Assembly: GCF_014117325.1 (NCBI RefSeq)
Contig: NZ_CP059732.1
Span: 1,798,001-1,862,000 of the forward strand
From: Spirosoma foliorum
GTDB taxonomy: Bacteria; Bacteroidota; Bacteroidia; Cytophagales; Spirosomataceae
DNA: 64,000 nt
Direction of reading: 5' to 3'
Made by a program: the position numbers and the translations under genes. The notes below the pieces were generated by a model, which had not been told where the DNA came from, searched no databases, and saw only the letters and a list, made by a program, of their open reading frames with translations. Position 1 is the stretch's first letter; every line of letters starts with the position of its first letter. This document shows, in pieces, positions 47,314 through 56,016 of this stretch.

Positions 47314-48191
47314 TGATATTGCACATTTCCGTACCGAACTTTTTTATAAGGGTACCATTTTAGTGGTTGATAGCCTTGACCCTGGTGAGCCTGATCAGGC
47401 GTTTTATAGCCTAAAGACGCGTGCGGTCGTACTGAATTGTAAGCACCAATGGCCTGCTCGATAGCCGTTTCAGCCACACCAAAAGTAGGGAACCCCCACA
47501 GATGAAAGTCTTCTTTTAGGGTACGGAAAACCCGTTCCGCTAAAGCATTCTCGTTTGGATCACCCGACTCGGTCATACTAATGGTAATTGTAGCTTGACG
47601 CAATCGATCCACATAAGCCCCCGAACAATACTGAACGCCCCGATCGGAGTGGTGGATCAGCGGTTGATTCGGCTGACCACGCGTTTTTAGGGCCATCTCC
47701 AAAGCCGCTACTGGCCCTTTGGCTTCTAACGTTTTGTGGAATGACCAGCCTACAATTTTACGCGAATACGCATCCATAATCACCGATAAATAGGCAAAGC
47801 CAATCCCCACCCGAATGTAACTCAGATCACTGACCCAGAGCTGACCCACTCGATCTGGTTTGAGCTCTTTAACCTGATTAGGATACTTCTCTAAATCATG
47901 ATCGGAATCGGTCGTTTTAACTCTTGATCGTTTCTTAGAAAGCAGTAAAGTATTGTCTTTCAGTAATTTATGTAACCTGTCACGTCCTAACTTGATTTGA
48001 TGAGAAGCCAGAAAATCCTGCATCAGCTCATACAATTTAGTCGTGCCCAAACCCGCAACTTGCTTACGCAATCGTCTGACTTCAGCCAGAACAATGGCTG
48101 CCTGAAAGCCCCGTTTTTCCTGACGCCGGGTAGCCGCATACCAGGCCTGTCTTGTCATCCCAAACACTCCGCACAACTGCTCCATACCCAC
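47283..48191 (-). CDS. IS3-family transposase orfB
   Basis: This 302-residue integrase-like protein (GTG start as listed) has HTH_21-type start (AEVRRLRKQVAGLGTTKLYE) and the DDE core: DLSYIRVG, HHSDRGVQYCS and the Glu in NENALAERVFRTLKEDF. The GYKTPDQAH end is typical. The natural product is the orfAB fusion made by a -1 slip at A AAA AAG in orfA. The last few residues are coded by the neighbouring target DNA. Confidence 0.85.
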   Translation of the reverse strand: MGMEQLCGVFGMTRQAWYAATRRQEKRGFQAAIVLAEVRRLRKQVAGLGTTKLYELMQDFLASHQIKLGRDRLHKLLKDNTLLLSKKRSRVKTTDSDHDLEKYPNQVKELKPDRVGQLWVSDLSYIRVGIGFAYLSVIMDAYSRKIVGWSFHKTLEAKGPVAALEMALKTRGQPNQPLIHHSDRGVQYCSGAYVDRLRQATITISMTESGDPNENALAERVFRTLKEDFHLWGFPTFGVAETAIEQAIGAYNSVRPHASLGYKTPDQAHQGQGYQPLKWYPYKKVRYGNVQYQADWQPCSPL

Positions 48192-48635
48192 CAGGGGATA
48201 GCGACGAGTCAGTTTTTGAAGGGTTTGGTGCCAGACTTTTTTAAGATCGGGATCTGAAACTGTTCTTCGGCAATTTGGATGGCCGTCTGATAAGCCTCAG
48301 CTTTGAGTTTAAGGAGTTTATTTTCCTCTTCAGTGGCAGCCAGACGTCGTTCCAGCGCTTTGACGTAGGCATCTTGATCGTGCTTTTTCATGGATTTGTA
48401 ACAGCGATACGGGTACAAATAAGGGGCTAATCGGTGCTTGAAATACCATCGGTTCAACTGACGCAATTCGGTCAGGGAAATGTGCAGGCATCGTTCAATG
48501 TCAAGGGCTTCGGCAATCTCGGCTCGAAAGACTTCAACGACCCTTCGCTTGAAATGAAGCGATTTTCTACTTTTCTTATTTCGTTGTAATACGCTAATAT
48601 ACATAAGCTTACCGATTTACTGTACACAGAAATCA
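47314..48635 (-). mobile_element. IS3-family insertion sequence, intact coding
   Basis: About 1.3 kb with orfA and orfB on the minus strand and weakly matching ends beginning TGAT (47314 side TGATATTGCACA, 48635 side TGATTTCTGTGTACA). I see no clear target duplication, so the borders are approximate. It carries no 16-bp insert, unlike the IS3 copy at 43940. Confidence 0.7.
48209..48604 (-). CDS. IS3-family transposase orfA with slip site
   Basis: This 131-residue protein has a helix-rich start (KSLHFKRRVVEVFRAEIAEAL) and a coiled coil (ERRLAATEEENKLLKLKAEAYQ). Near its end the mRNA reads TTA AAA AAG (plus-strand 48235-48244), a classic -1 frameshift signal. Slipping there continues as VWHQTLQKLTRRYPLVGMEQL into orfB, without a gap. 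Confidence 0.8.
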   Translation of the reverse strand: MYISVLQRNKKSRKSLHFKRRVVEVFRAEIAEALDIERCLHISLTELRQLNRWYFKHRLAPYLYPYRCYKSMKKHDQDAYVKALERRLAATEEENKLLKLKAEAYQTAIQIAEEQFQIPILKKSGTKPFKN

Positions 48636-48663
48636 GTAGCATACGTTAAGGTATATAACTAAT

Positions 48664-48719
48664 TTTATGTTAGCCGAAGTACGAAAAGCCAGGCTAAATG
48701 ATGTTTCAAAAAATGCCCT
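48664..48719 (+). repeat. Diverged direct repeat, copy 2
   Basis: Matches 46485-46541 (TTATGTTAGCC, then AAGTACGAA, GCCAGGCTAAATG, TGTTTCAAAAAATGCCCTA). It lies just outside the IS3 element, so the two copies bracket the truncated lipoprotein and the IS. Confidence 0.5.
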
Positions 48720-48829
48720 AATCGTGAGTTGGAGATGGTAATTGTCCGTTCGTCTCAACTGGGAGCGTATTCTTGAGACACCTAAGCTTACTAACCCGTT
48801 CCGCTAACAACTATAGTACAGCCAAGATT

Positions 48830-49698
48830 TCACTTAATTTGAGTCGTAATCCAAGTAGGCATCACGGTCAATGCAGTCGGTGAAAACGTTTCCTTGAGGC
48901 TTGCATACTCATTGGGATGGCCAGTTTCACTTTCTTGGAAGAAGTGGTTTAGCTTAACCAATTCTTTGACCGTCACATGCGGATTGCCGCCCGCTTTCAC
49001 CGCTTTTGAAATAGTCGGTAGGTTTTTACTGGCATCCACTTGTAAGTCCTTTGACCCGTTCAGCACTAGAACTGGGCAAGCCACTTTTCCGAAGTAAGTA
49101 GCCGGGTCAGTTTTATACAAAAACTGATACCAGGGCGTACACATAGCGTCTATCTGGTTTTTAAAAAACTCCTCCTTTGTTTGACCAGCAGGGAGCATCT
49201 GTTTAGGATATTGGCAGGCCCATTAAGAGCGAGTAAACATCTGATTTTCGGAATCCTTGAAGCAGCAATAGCGGCAATGGTCGCTCCTTCACTATGCCCG
49301 ATAACCCCAATTCGTTCGGAATCTATCTCTTTATGACCCTTTAATAATCTAAAAGCCGCTTGAGCATCGGAAGCCAATTCTGTAGTAGTAAACTCTTCAA
49401 TTGGCTTACCTGGTGAGCTACCTTTAGACCGATTACCATAGCGTAACACAGCAAATCCCTTTTTGACCAGTTCGGCCATCAAAGCCTGGAAGGGCTTAAG
49501 CCCCTCTATCTCCCCATCTCGATTGCTAGAGCCACTACCCAAGACAATAAGTACTGCTGGATGAACCCCCTTTCCTGGAGGCATCGTGAGCGTGCCAGCT
49601 AATAGATGATTATCGTTGATAAAACTGACGCTTTGTTGAGTTTGGGCCAAGCAAGGCCCCCCTATACATAGTAGGGAAAGGATCATTCCAAACCGCAT
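48830..49698 (-). pseudogene. S33-type alpha/beta hydrolase, shortened and frameshifted
   Basis: The start (49150-49698) has a signal, LIVLGSGSSNRDGE and the nucleophile elbow VIGHSEGATIAA. The end (48830-49198) in another frame carries CPVLVLNGSKDLQV and LNHFFQESETG with the late Asp and His. A full-length hydrolase of this family has about 100 more residues between the two parts. The frames switch near 49195, so the gene has both an internal deletion and a frame change and is probably not functional. Confidence 0.7.
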
Positions 49699-49907
49699 GT
49701 GTCACCAAGTTCATGTTTGCTGTGGGAAAATAGAGGAAATTAATCAATCACCCTAAACGCCCCCTTTACACAGCATCTAGTTGAAGATCACCTCGTCTCG
49801 TATGGGAGCGATTTATGAGATTGTCAATTATCTGCCCAAATAGACTTTGTTATTGACAAGGTTACACCAGGTGACTTTAACATAATTCAAGATCATGATG
49901 GCCAGGG

Positions 49908-50057
49908 TTATTGGTTATTCTTCTGGGCCCAATCCGCGATGTTGACGATATTGCTCAGACCCGTATTCACCGAGCTTACTTCTTTGACATTCACCCGAAT
50001 CCTACCGTTGGCGCGGGAAACTACATCTGCTTTCTCGGTACTCAGTTTCTCACTCAT
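49908..50057 (-). CDS. Small minus-strand ORF, uncertain
   Basis: A 49-residue frame (MSEKLSTEKADVVSRANGRI, ending ADWAQKNNQ) with a protein-like composition. It has no known domain, and the frame is open upstream for about 28 more codons without an ATG. It could be the tail of a lost gene. The rest of the gap 49699-50299 shows no other credible gene. Confidence 0.25.
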   Translation of the reverse strand: MSEKLSTEKADVVSRANGRIRVNVKEVSSVNTGLSNIVNIADWAQKNNQ

Positions 50058-50299
50058 CACCCGGATAGGTATTGGCGGCACAGAACTAATAATACTTATC
50101 CCGCATCCAGCAACCTTTTGATGATTCTGAAATGTATGGACCTGTTACCAAGCCCTTTTGTGAGTTGGGGGACCGCTTTCTCAATAAAATCGCAAAAGGT
50201 TAGTCTAAAATAGTTGTTTGAAGTGGGGTAAATTAAAGCCCGTTGCTAGCTCAAATCGTCAACTTTTTATTGGATGATGGGACTAGTTTTTTAACCTCT

Positions 50300-51895
50300 A
50301 TGAATCAATCCTTGCCTAACCCTGCTTTGCCCAGTGAAAACTTTAAGCGGCAAACCCTATTGTTTAGCGTGCTCATTGGTCTGGTCATCTTTGGCAGCTT
50401 ACTAACCTCCCTGTTCTTCAAACAACCCTGGATCTGGATGGATGAAGTACTCAGCTACATCCTGCTATCCGACCCCTCACGAGCCCACATGAATCAGGCG
50501 ATTGTCAGTAACCTGGATTCGAATCCACCCTTGTATTTTAACCTTGTCTGGACTTTAGCTCATGCCATTAGCCTGAACGAATACTTCTTAAAAGCTATTT
50601 CGATTGCCCTGTTTGCTACGGCCATCGGCCTGTTTTATCGCTACACCACGCGTTTGGTTGGCACGCCCCTGATTAACTTTATCCTCTTTACTCTCATTAT
50701 CAGCCTGACTTACCTGAATTATACTCTGTCTACTCAGATTAGATCCTACGCCTTGTATCTGCTGATGAGTTGTCTCTATTTCATGGCCACTCATCCCCTG
50801 ATCAAAAACCCCAATCAACCCCGGCTGCTTGGGTTGCATTTTCTGGCTGGTGCATTGCTGGTCATGACCCACAATTTTGGCTCATTTTATGTAACGGCTT
50901 CCCTAACTTTTTTTGCTGTTCTCTACATTTGGTCCAAACGGCAGGCATACTGGTGGGTAGCGGCCTCCCATTTTCTGATTTACAGCGTGTGGCTGATCCT
51001 GTGGTACCATAATTTCCAGATTCAGTCCCTATCAGGTAAACCTTACTCCTGGATTCCCGAGCCAACGTTTCTCTCTTTTTTCAGAACGGTTGGTGAAGTC
51101 ATTCCGACCATATCGTCACGGCTTGAACAGCGATCAGCCTTAGCCTTACTGCCTATCCTGCGGGTTGCTCTTGTCGTAGGCTTGTTTATCTATATCGCAC
51201 TGCCCCGGCTAAAAAAAGGCGTGAAGGCTGTTATTGACGAGGATGCCTTTAGTTTTTACCTGTTTACAGGCTGGGTGGCTATGGCTACTGCTGGGGGTAC
51301 TGTGATTGTATCTTATACCTATTTATCGGTTTTTCTGAGTCGCTATCAATGGCCGACTCATTTGCTGGTAGTGTATCAGCTGGTTTTTGCCGTTTACCAA
51401 CTAGCCCCTCAGGTCCGGTTTACCGCTCGACTCGCCCGTTTCGTGCCGCTTTATGTACTCCTACTGATTGGTTTCATGTTTTACCAGAACCGAAAAATTG
51501 TGCATTTCCCCAGCGGTATTCTGGACTATCTGCCCCATAATGAAGCGCGTTATCCGGTCTTTTTTGAATCCGCCGACTACTTTCTACCCATCTGGCACTA
51601 TAAGCTGGCGAATGCGTATTATCTGATGCACCGCAAAACAGTGCTCACACCGGGCAACTTGAAGAACTCCTCGACTGACTACAATCTGTTTGTCTCGATG
51701 CGGGAAAAATATAACGAGCCTCGGGTTGTTAAAGCAACCGAATTTACCAAAGAGCGCTTTCCTCATTTTTACGTGATCGATGAGTCGAGTCGTTACCAGA
51801 TCGAATACTTCATTGCTAACCAACAGGTTAAAGTTTTGAACGTCATCCCAGTCCCTATTGCTGGTCATCGGATTTTAGAATGTACATTCCAATGA
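50300..51895 (+). CDS. Membrane glycosyltransferase-like protein (GT39/ArnT-like)
   Basis: This 531-residue protein starts at ATG 50300 and has about ten to twelve hydrophobic helices. An acidic motif, IWMDEVLSYILL (about 42-53), is followed by LDSNPPLYFNLVW (about 73), the layout of the ArnT/dolichyl-phosphate-mannose mannosyltransferase family. A soluble C-terminal part of about 110 residues follows. It likely transfers a lipid-linked sugar to a cell-surface acceptor. It stands alone next to the IS relic. Confidence 0.72.
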   Translation: MNQSLPNPALPSENFKRQTLLFSVLIGLVIFGSLLTSLFFKQPWIWMDEVLSYILLSDPSRAHMNQAIVSNLDSNPPLYFNLVWTLAHAISLNEYFLKAISIALFATAIGLFYRYTTRLVGTPLINFILFTLIISLTYLNYTLSTQIRSYALYLLMSCLYFMATHPLIKNPNQPRLLGLHFLAGALLVMTHNFGSFYVTASLTFFAVLYIWSKRQAYWWVAASHFLIYSVWLILWYHNFQIQSLSGKPYSWIPEPTFLSFFRTVGEVIPTISSRLEQRSALALLPILRVALVVGLFIYIALPRLKKGVKAVIDEDAFSFYLFTGWVAMATAGGTVIVSYTYLSVFLSRYQWPTHLLVVYQLVFAVYQLAPQVRFTARLARFVPLYVLLLIGFMFYQNRKIVHFPSGILDYLPHNEARYPVFFESADYFLPIWHYKLANAYYLMHRKTVLTPGNLKNSSTDYNLFVSMREKYNEPRVVKATEFTKERFPHFYVIDESSRYQIEYFIANQQVKVLNVIPVPIAGHRILECTFQ

Positions 51896-51991
51896 ATGAG
51901 GTACGGCCTACTTGGACTTTCTACATTTGACTGGAGACTTTTTTTAGGCAGATTTGGGGGGCTAACTCCAATTTGACTATGATTAAACGAC

Positions 51992-52007
51992 CGCAACGGC
52001 GAACCGT
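51992..52007 (-). repeat. 16-bp hairpin element, copy 5
   Basis: Minus strand ACGGTTCGCCGTTGCG, stem ACGG/CCGT, loop TTCG, tail TGCG. Removal joins AACGAC to GCGTGTATGACG, in frame with the orfB fragment. Confidence 0.7.
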
Positions 52008-52083
52008 GCGTGTATGACGAAGCGGAAGGGCAATTGCTGGGACAATGCCGAAGCGGAAAGTTTTTTAAGACGATCAAGAGTGA

Positions 52084-52099
52084 ACGGTCCACCGTTGCG
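52084..52099 (+). repeat. 16-bp hairpin element, copy 6
   Basis: ACGGTCCACCGTTGCG, stem ACGG/CCGT, loop TCCA, tail TGCG. Removal gives KTIKSELVNHAH. Confidence 0.78.
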
Positions 52100-52156
52100 A
52101 TTGGTCAACCATGCTCACTTTGACACACGAGCAGCGGCCCGATTAGCTACGTTCGA

Positions 52157-52172
52157 CAGGGCCGCCTGTGCG
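52157..52172 (+). repeat. 16-bp hairpin element, copy 7
   Basis: CAGGGCCGCCTGTGCG, stem CAGG/CCTG, loop GCCG, tail TGCG. Removal gives LATFEYIEGWYN. Confidence 0.8.
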
Positions 52173-52194
52173 GTATATTGAAGGTTGGTATAAC

Positions 52195-52210
52195 GGCACA
52201 GGCCGCCCTG
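52195..52210 (-). repeat. 16-bp hairpin element, copy 8
   Basis: Minus strand CAGGGCGGCCTGTGCC, stem CAGG/CCTG, loop GCGG, tail TGCC. Removal gives EGWYNRQRKHSVLGY. Confidence 0.8.
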
Positions 52211-52639
52211 CGCCAACGGAAACATTCGGTGCTGGGCTACCGGACTCCCTGTGAACAGGAATCTTATTTTTTCTCTTCCTCAATGGCAGCTTAGAAAAAT
52301 CTCCACTATACTATTGCAAGTCCAGGAAAGATTTCCGTTCCTTGATGGCGCCGATTCAAGAAGCAGAAACAGGAGCGCCCCAAGCTCCTTTTAAGGAGCG
52401 TTTTAAGGGGATCAACAAAAAGTAGTAGGTAGCCTGACGTGCTCTACTTTAAACAAGCTAACAGCCCTTTTAAAGCATAGTTGACTTTCCTTATACCGTT
52501 TACTAAGTCAATTCTATTATCTGGTACTTCACCGACCATATTTAGGTAAATGAATGCCTAAACCGTTGTTCAGGTAGACCGTATTCATTGGTAAGGGATT
52601 AGCCCACTGACCGCTTTATGCTTTTATTAAACGACATCC

Positions 52640-53095
52640 ATGCTTAAATACGTACTTCTTTATGGGTTTCTGCTGAAGGGTTTAGTCAGTCAAGCTCAGT
52701 CTACAGCTGACATTGAAAAAACCATCCAAGACTTAGAGCAGATTGGCGTTAAAGGTATTTTAACCGCTGATACCAGCTTACTGACCCAAATTTGGGCCCC
52801 TGAATTTATGGTTACTACGCCCCGCAATACCATTGCCCCCAATCGAGCGGCCGTGTTTAAAAATCAGAAGCAGGGACTGATTGATTACAGCTCCTTTGAG
52901 CGCGTCATTGAACAGATGCAAGTCCAGGAAAACCTGGTCATTACCATGGGCTACGAATTGTTTGTAGCCAAGCATGACCTGCAGGAAGCCAAGGCCGGCC
53001 AACCGACCAAACGTCGGTTTACCAATATCTGGCTGAAAAAAAATGGGCAGTGGAAACAGATCGGCAGGCATGCCTCGATCATTTGTTCGCCCTAG
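52640..53095 (+). CDS. NTF2-like secreted protein (DUF4440)
   Basis: This 151-residue protein has a signal (MLKYVLLYGFLLKGLVSQAQ) and the DUF4440 pattern (IWAPEFMVTTPRNTI, then RFTNIWLKKNGQWKQIGRHASII). It probably binds a small ligand; some members are ketosteroid-isomerase-like. The 315-bp stretch between the IS relic and this gene shows no gene. Confidence 0.78.
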   Translation: MLKYVLLYGFLLKGLVSQAQSTADIEKTIQDLEQIGVKGILTADTSLLTQIWAPEFMVTTPRNTIAPNRAAVFKNQKQGLIDYSSFERVIEQMQVQENLVITMGYELFVAKHDLQEAKAGQPTKRRFTNIWLKKNGQWKQIGRHASIICSP

Positions 53096-53268
53096 CCTGC
53101 CTTATCGGTAACCTAGGGGCTTTGTTTCAGGCGGACTTATTTTGTAACCGCCAAGTCTGATAACTAGGAACGCGTATTAATCCAGGGTAAGAGCCCTACC
53201 GAGACGAGCAATCCGAAAATCGATAGGCTGAGGGTTCGTACTTGGTTGCGCTACTGCCACTTTTTTGA

Positions 53269-53646
53269 CTACCGATTAGTAGCCAGACTAGGTGGAGGAA
53301 GTAGAAATAAGACCTCTTTGCGCACGTACGCCCGCCACTGTTTTCCATGCAGTTTGTCTAAGTAAGCAAAGACCACCTGGCTATACTCGCGCAGACAACG
53401 ATCGTCAACGGGCCTAACACAACCCAAGTCTTGATAGATAAAACCTAATTGTTTTTCCATGACGGAATCGCTGGCCCGCCTAAGGGGGGCTATCCCGCCT
53501 GGTAGAAACAGTTTAGGCTTTCCTTTAGCCAGGTCCCCTTGTGCTGTGAGTCGGTTAAAGGCTGGACAAGGCTGGAGGGGTTGGCTACTGAGACCCTGTA
53601 GCATGCAAAGGCTCAGAAAGACTAGGGTGGTTAATTTCCTCATCAT
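53269..53646 (-). CDS. Hypothetical secreted protein
   Basis: About 125 residues from one of two adjacent ATG codons, with signal MRKLTTLVFLSLCMLQGLSSQ. The mature part (LGCVRPVDDRCLREYSQVVFAYLDKLHGKQW, read in parts) has two Cys and no known domain. It faces the DUF4440 gene. Confidence 0.45.
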   Translation of the reverse strand: MMRKLTTLVFLSLCMLQGLSSQPLQPCPAFNRLTAQGDLAKGKPKLFLPGGIAPLRRASDSVMEKQLGFIYQDLGCVRPVDDRCLREYSQVVFAYLDKLHGKQWRAYVRKEVLFLLPPPSLATNR

Positions 53647-53772
53647 ATTGGTATAGGTTGTAGGTATGCTCACAAAATTATTTTCTAAGGGATGTTGGCC
53701 TACATGGGTCTTCTTTCTGGTAGCTCATGAAGGCTGCTCGCAAAGGGTCAGTATCCAGTTGTAACTCGGGAG

Positions 53773-53955
53773 TTAATTATTTTCATTAGGACCCAAAAAC
53801 TCAAAATCCGTTGGAATTGAATAGTCTCCAAAAACGCCAGAATTATTGATACCCCCTCGTTTCATTGGGAAGCATTTTTTGAGAATGACCTTTTGAGTGC
53901 TAGTCTGTTGTTTTAGTCTATATCTCTCCTCATTCGTAGCATACGATCTAGCCAC
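53773..53955 (-). CDS. Small ORF, uncertain
   Basis: A 60-residue frame ending GVFGDYSIPTDFEFLGPNENN that looks protein-like. There is no domain and no obvious promoter. It may be a gene fragment in this degraded region. The gap 53956-54562 has a terminator-like hairpin but no convincing gene. Confidence 0.25.
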   Translation of the reverse strand: MARSYATNEERYRLKQQTSTQKVILKKCFPMKRGGINNSGVFGDYSIPTDFEFLGPNENN

Positions 53956-54388
53956 AATGATGGGACCTTGACAGACAAAACTAAAAAAACGCTTGCTGCA
54001 GCGACTATTTTATTAATCGGTTAGATAAATTCTAGTCAGCTTAAAGTAACACCCCGTATACTACGGATAGTCGTTGACAGTTATTAAAATAGGCCGTTCT
54101 ATAATACGTCCTGTTTAAGGAGCAGATATGAACACTCCTTCGTCTCAGTTGGGAGCCTTTGCTGAGATAAAGCAAATTAGTCCACAACCAAACGTATAGG
54201 CGGACGGCCGATGGTGAGATGGCAAACACTTACCTTTGTAATGTGTGTTGGCTACTCCAACGAGCACAAGATTGATGGAGTGCCATCCAAATTCACGTAA
54301 TAACTATAGCTCCGACCTTTTCGCCCTTGGTTGGTTTTAGCTCAACCATCCGAGGGAGGTGCTGCCCGTCTCTCGACAGCTACGCCAC

Positions 54389-54417
54389 CCGGAGCAGACT
54401 AAGGCTCCGGCTTTTTG
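54389..54417 (+). terminator. GC-rich hairpin with T run
   Basis: A perfect 7-bp stem CCGGAGC (54389-54395) with GCTCCGG (54404-54410), loop of 8 nt, then CTTTTTG. It could end a short transcript from 54.2-54.4 kb. An upstream GCTCCG at 54309 can also pair with this CGGAGC, giving an alternative fold. Confidence 0.6.
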
Positions 54418-54562
54418 CTGTGATGACAATCGTATTCAGTCTGTAGTTAGCTTACTAAAGATTACTAGAATTCTAAGGATGCGGTGCGTTTCATCAGCCA
54501 GCATAGGATAAAACCTTCTAGTATCAGCAGCTTTATAGGGTTAACATCTATAAACCAGTGTG

Positions 54563-55735
54563 TTATAAATAACTTAACCACCAGTTTTCTTTATGACTTT
54601 GTTTGTAAGCCGCAAACTTTTTACATAAAGGGTATAATAAGCCAATAATGCTTAGCCATACTACATAAACCACCCAAAGCGGGTAGCCATAGCCTTGCAG
54701 GTCAGGATTAAAACTGGTCCAGGCTGTCAACAGATAGTGTTGCCAGCCAAAACCTGACAATTGCGCCAATAACATAGCTAGCCCATGTATAATATATATA
54801 TGCAGAATATAATAGAAAAAAGGCACCTTGCCAAAGGTAGATAAGAAAGTAACGACCTTACCCCGTACGTTTTCTGCATTAGCCAAAAAAATAAAAACGG
54901 TCCCTAATGTCATTAATAAATACAACAAGGAAGGAGGATATTTGGTGGGATTGAAAAAAGAGATCAGGCCTTTACTCAACGAATGATAATGGACAAAAGC
55001 GCTTTGGTCACCGTATAGGTTTGTGATTCTAAGAAGTATGAATAGGAGCCAGGCAAAAACGCCTATTATATTAAACACCTTTCTTCGTTTAGTTCCATCG
55101 AATAGAGGCCCATAAAATAAGCCAAACCAATAGCCCAACGCCATGACCGCTGTCCACGGTAAAACAGGATAACCAACATATAGATTGTAAATGCCCGCAA
55201 CAGGAAACACGTTCTCTTCATGAAGCAAACTCCAGCTAATGCTGTTTTCAAAATGGATCGTATCCAGCAGGTTATGCCCGAAGATCAACAGGCAGCAAAT
55301 CCCCAATAACAACCCTCTTGGGAGATAGATCAATCCAGCCAATGCCATCATACTAATCCCTAACGACCAAAGTACCAGCAGGTCAATGTTTCGGAAATGC
55401 ACATCGAAATACCATCCGAAATTCACAATGGTCAGTTCCATAACCACTAGCCACACCCCCCTTTTCAGTAAAAATGCGGACAGTTCCATTTTGGGTTTTC
55501 CCTGGCCAGCCATAAAGGCAGAAATCCCGGCTAGAAAGCTAAAGGCAGGCGCACAAAAATGGGTGATGAACCGGGTAAAAAAAATGGGTACTGACGAATG
55601 AACAGGGTCTGCTGGATCGAACAGAAAAGCCGGTGCATGAAAATATTCACGGGTATGGTCAAGTGCCATAAGTATCATCACGAATCCTTTTAAGAGATCG
55701 ATGGATGCAATCCGGCTCTTTATTCTTGCTGTCAC
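54563..55735 (-). CDS. HGSNAT/DUF1624-like membrane protein
   Basis: About 390 residues from GTG 55735; the frame is open to 55813. About ten hydrophobic helices follow the start RIASIDLLKGFVMILMALDHTREYFH (read in parts), the signature of the heparan-alpha-glucosaminide N-acetyltransferase / DUF1624 family with its conserved Asp-His. Members move acetyl groups or other ligands across the membrane; the role here is unknown. A terminator-like hairpin lies about 150 bp downstream of the stop. Confidence 0.78.
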   Translation of the reverse strand: MTARIKSRIASIDLLKGFVMILMALDHTREYFHAPAFLFDPADPVHSSVPIFFTRFITHFCAPAFSFLAGISAFMAGQGKPKMELSAFLLKRGVWLVVMELTIVNFGWYFDVHFRNIDLLVLWSLGISMMALAGLIYLPRGLLLGICCLLIFGHNLLDTIHFENSISWSLLHEENVFPVAGIYNLYVGYPVLPWTAVMALGYWFGLFYGPLFDGTKRRKVFNIIGVFAWLLFILLRITNLYGDQSAFVHYHSLSKGLISFFNPTKYPPSLLYLLMTLGTVFIFLANAENVRGKVVTFLSTFGKVPFFYYILHIYIIHGLAMLLAQLSGFGWQHYLLTAWTSFNPDLQGYGYPLWVVYVVWLSIIGLLYPLCKKFAAYKQSHKENWWLSYL

Positions 55736-56016
55736 AACTAAGCTTATTAATAGGTTTACAAAGCAGTGCTGTTCTCTAGGGAGGTGCGTCTTGTCGCTGA
55801 AACAATGGAGCACCCACTTTTCTTCACAATCAAGCCCGTTTAGGTCCGCAATTTTTCACTTAATGAATTTATTTACCTTAAGTCGTAAAGAAAAAATGAC
55901 CGATGCATCTTATCTAAAGTCGTTTAGTACCATGACTTGATGCAAGTACTCTTCCAAAATAGATTTTTTTGATTCTACTAGATCCTTTTGATACTAGATG
56001 CCTGATTATCAGAATC

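Larger units (their letters stand above)
52014..52294 (+). pseudogene. orfB C-terminal fragment in the IS3 relic
   Basis: Removing the three 16-bp inserts after 52014 and restoring one T in the run at 52071-52076 gives 78 codons. They read MTKRKGNCWDNAEAES, then FFKTIKSELVNHAHF, ATFEYIEGWYNRQRKH and SVLGYRTP to the stop. These are standard IS3 orfB C-terminal motifs. A fourth insert lies just upstream at 51992-52007. Confidence 0.78.
51913..52324 (+). mobile_element. IS3-family relic with both ends and four 16-bp insertions
   Basis: The ends match as an inverted pair, TGGACTTTCTACATTTGACT at the left and the reverse complement of TGGACTTGCAATAGTATAGT at 52324. The middle is deleted; only the C-terminal part of orfB remains, with four 16-bp inserts. 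No target duplication is visible. The right end also resembles the IS3 relic at 56167. Confidence 0.78.

Noticed and set aside
47314..47464. C-terminal part of the 121-residue plus-strand frame starting at 47099
   Set aside because: This part is the antisense of the IS3 orfB end, whose minus-strand reading matches transposase motifs. Only the first ~71 codons belong to the lipoprotein.
49911..50213. Plus-strand 100-residue frame
   Set aside because: It has no domain or signal and uneven composition; the minus strand in the same place reads more like a protein fragment.
54199..54214. GGCGGACGGCCGATGG as an eleventh 16-bp element
   Set aside because: It does not fit the stem, loop and tail pattern in either orientation (T-C mismatch in the stem and no GCG tail), and no empty site is available to show an insertion.
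54309..54396. Possible tRNA, because GCTCCG and CGGAGC bracket 87 nt on both strands
   Set aside because: No T-arm GGTTCGA-type sequence, no standard D-arm position and no anticodon arm of normal size on either strand.
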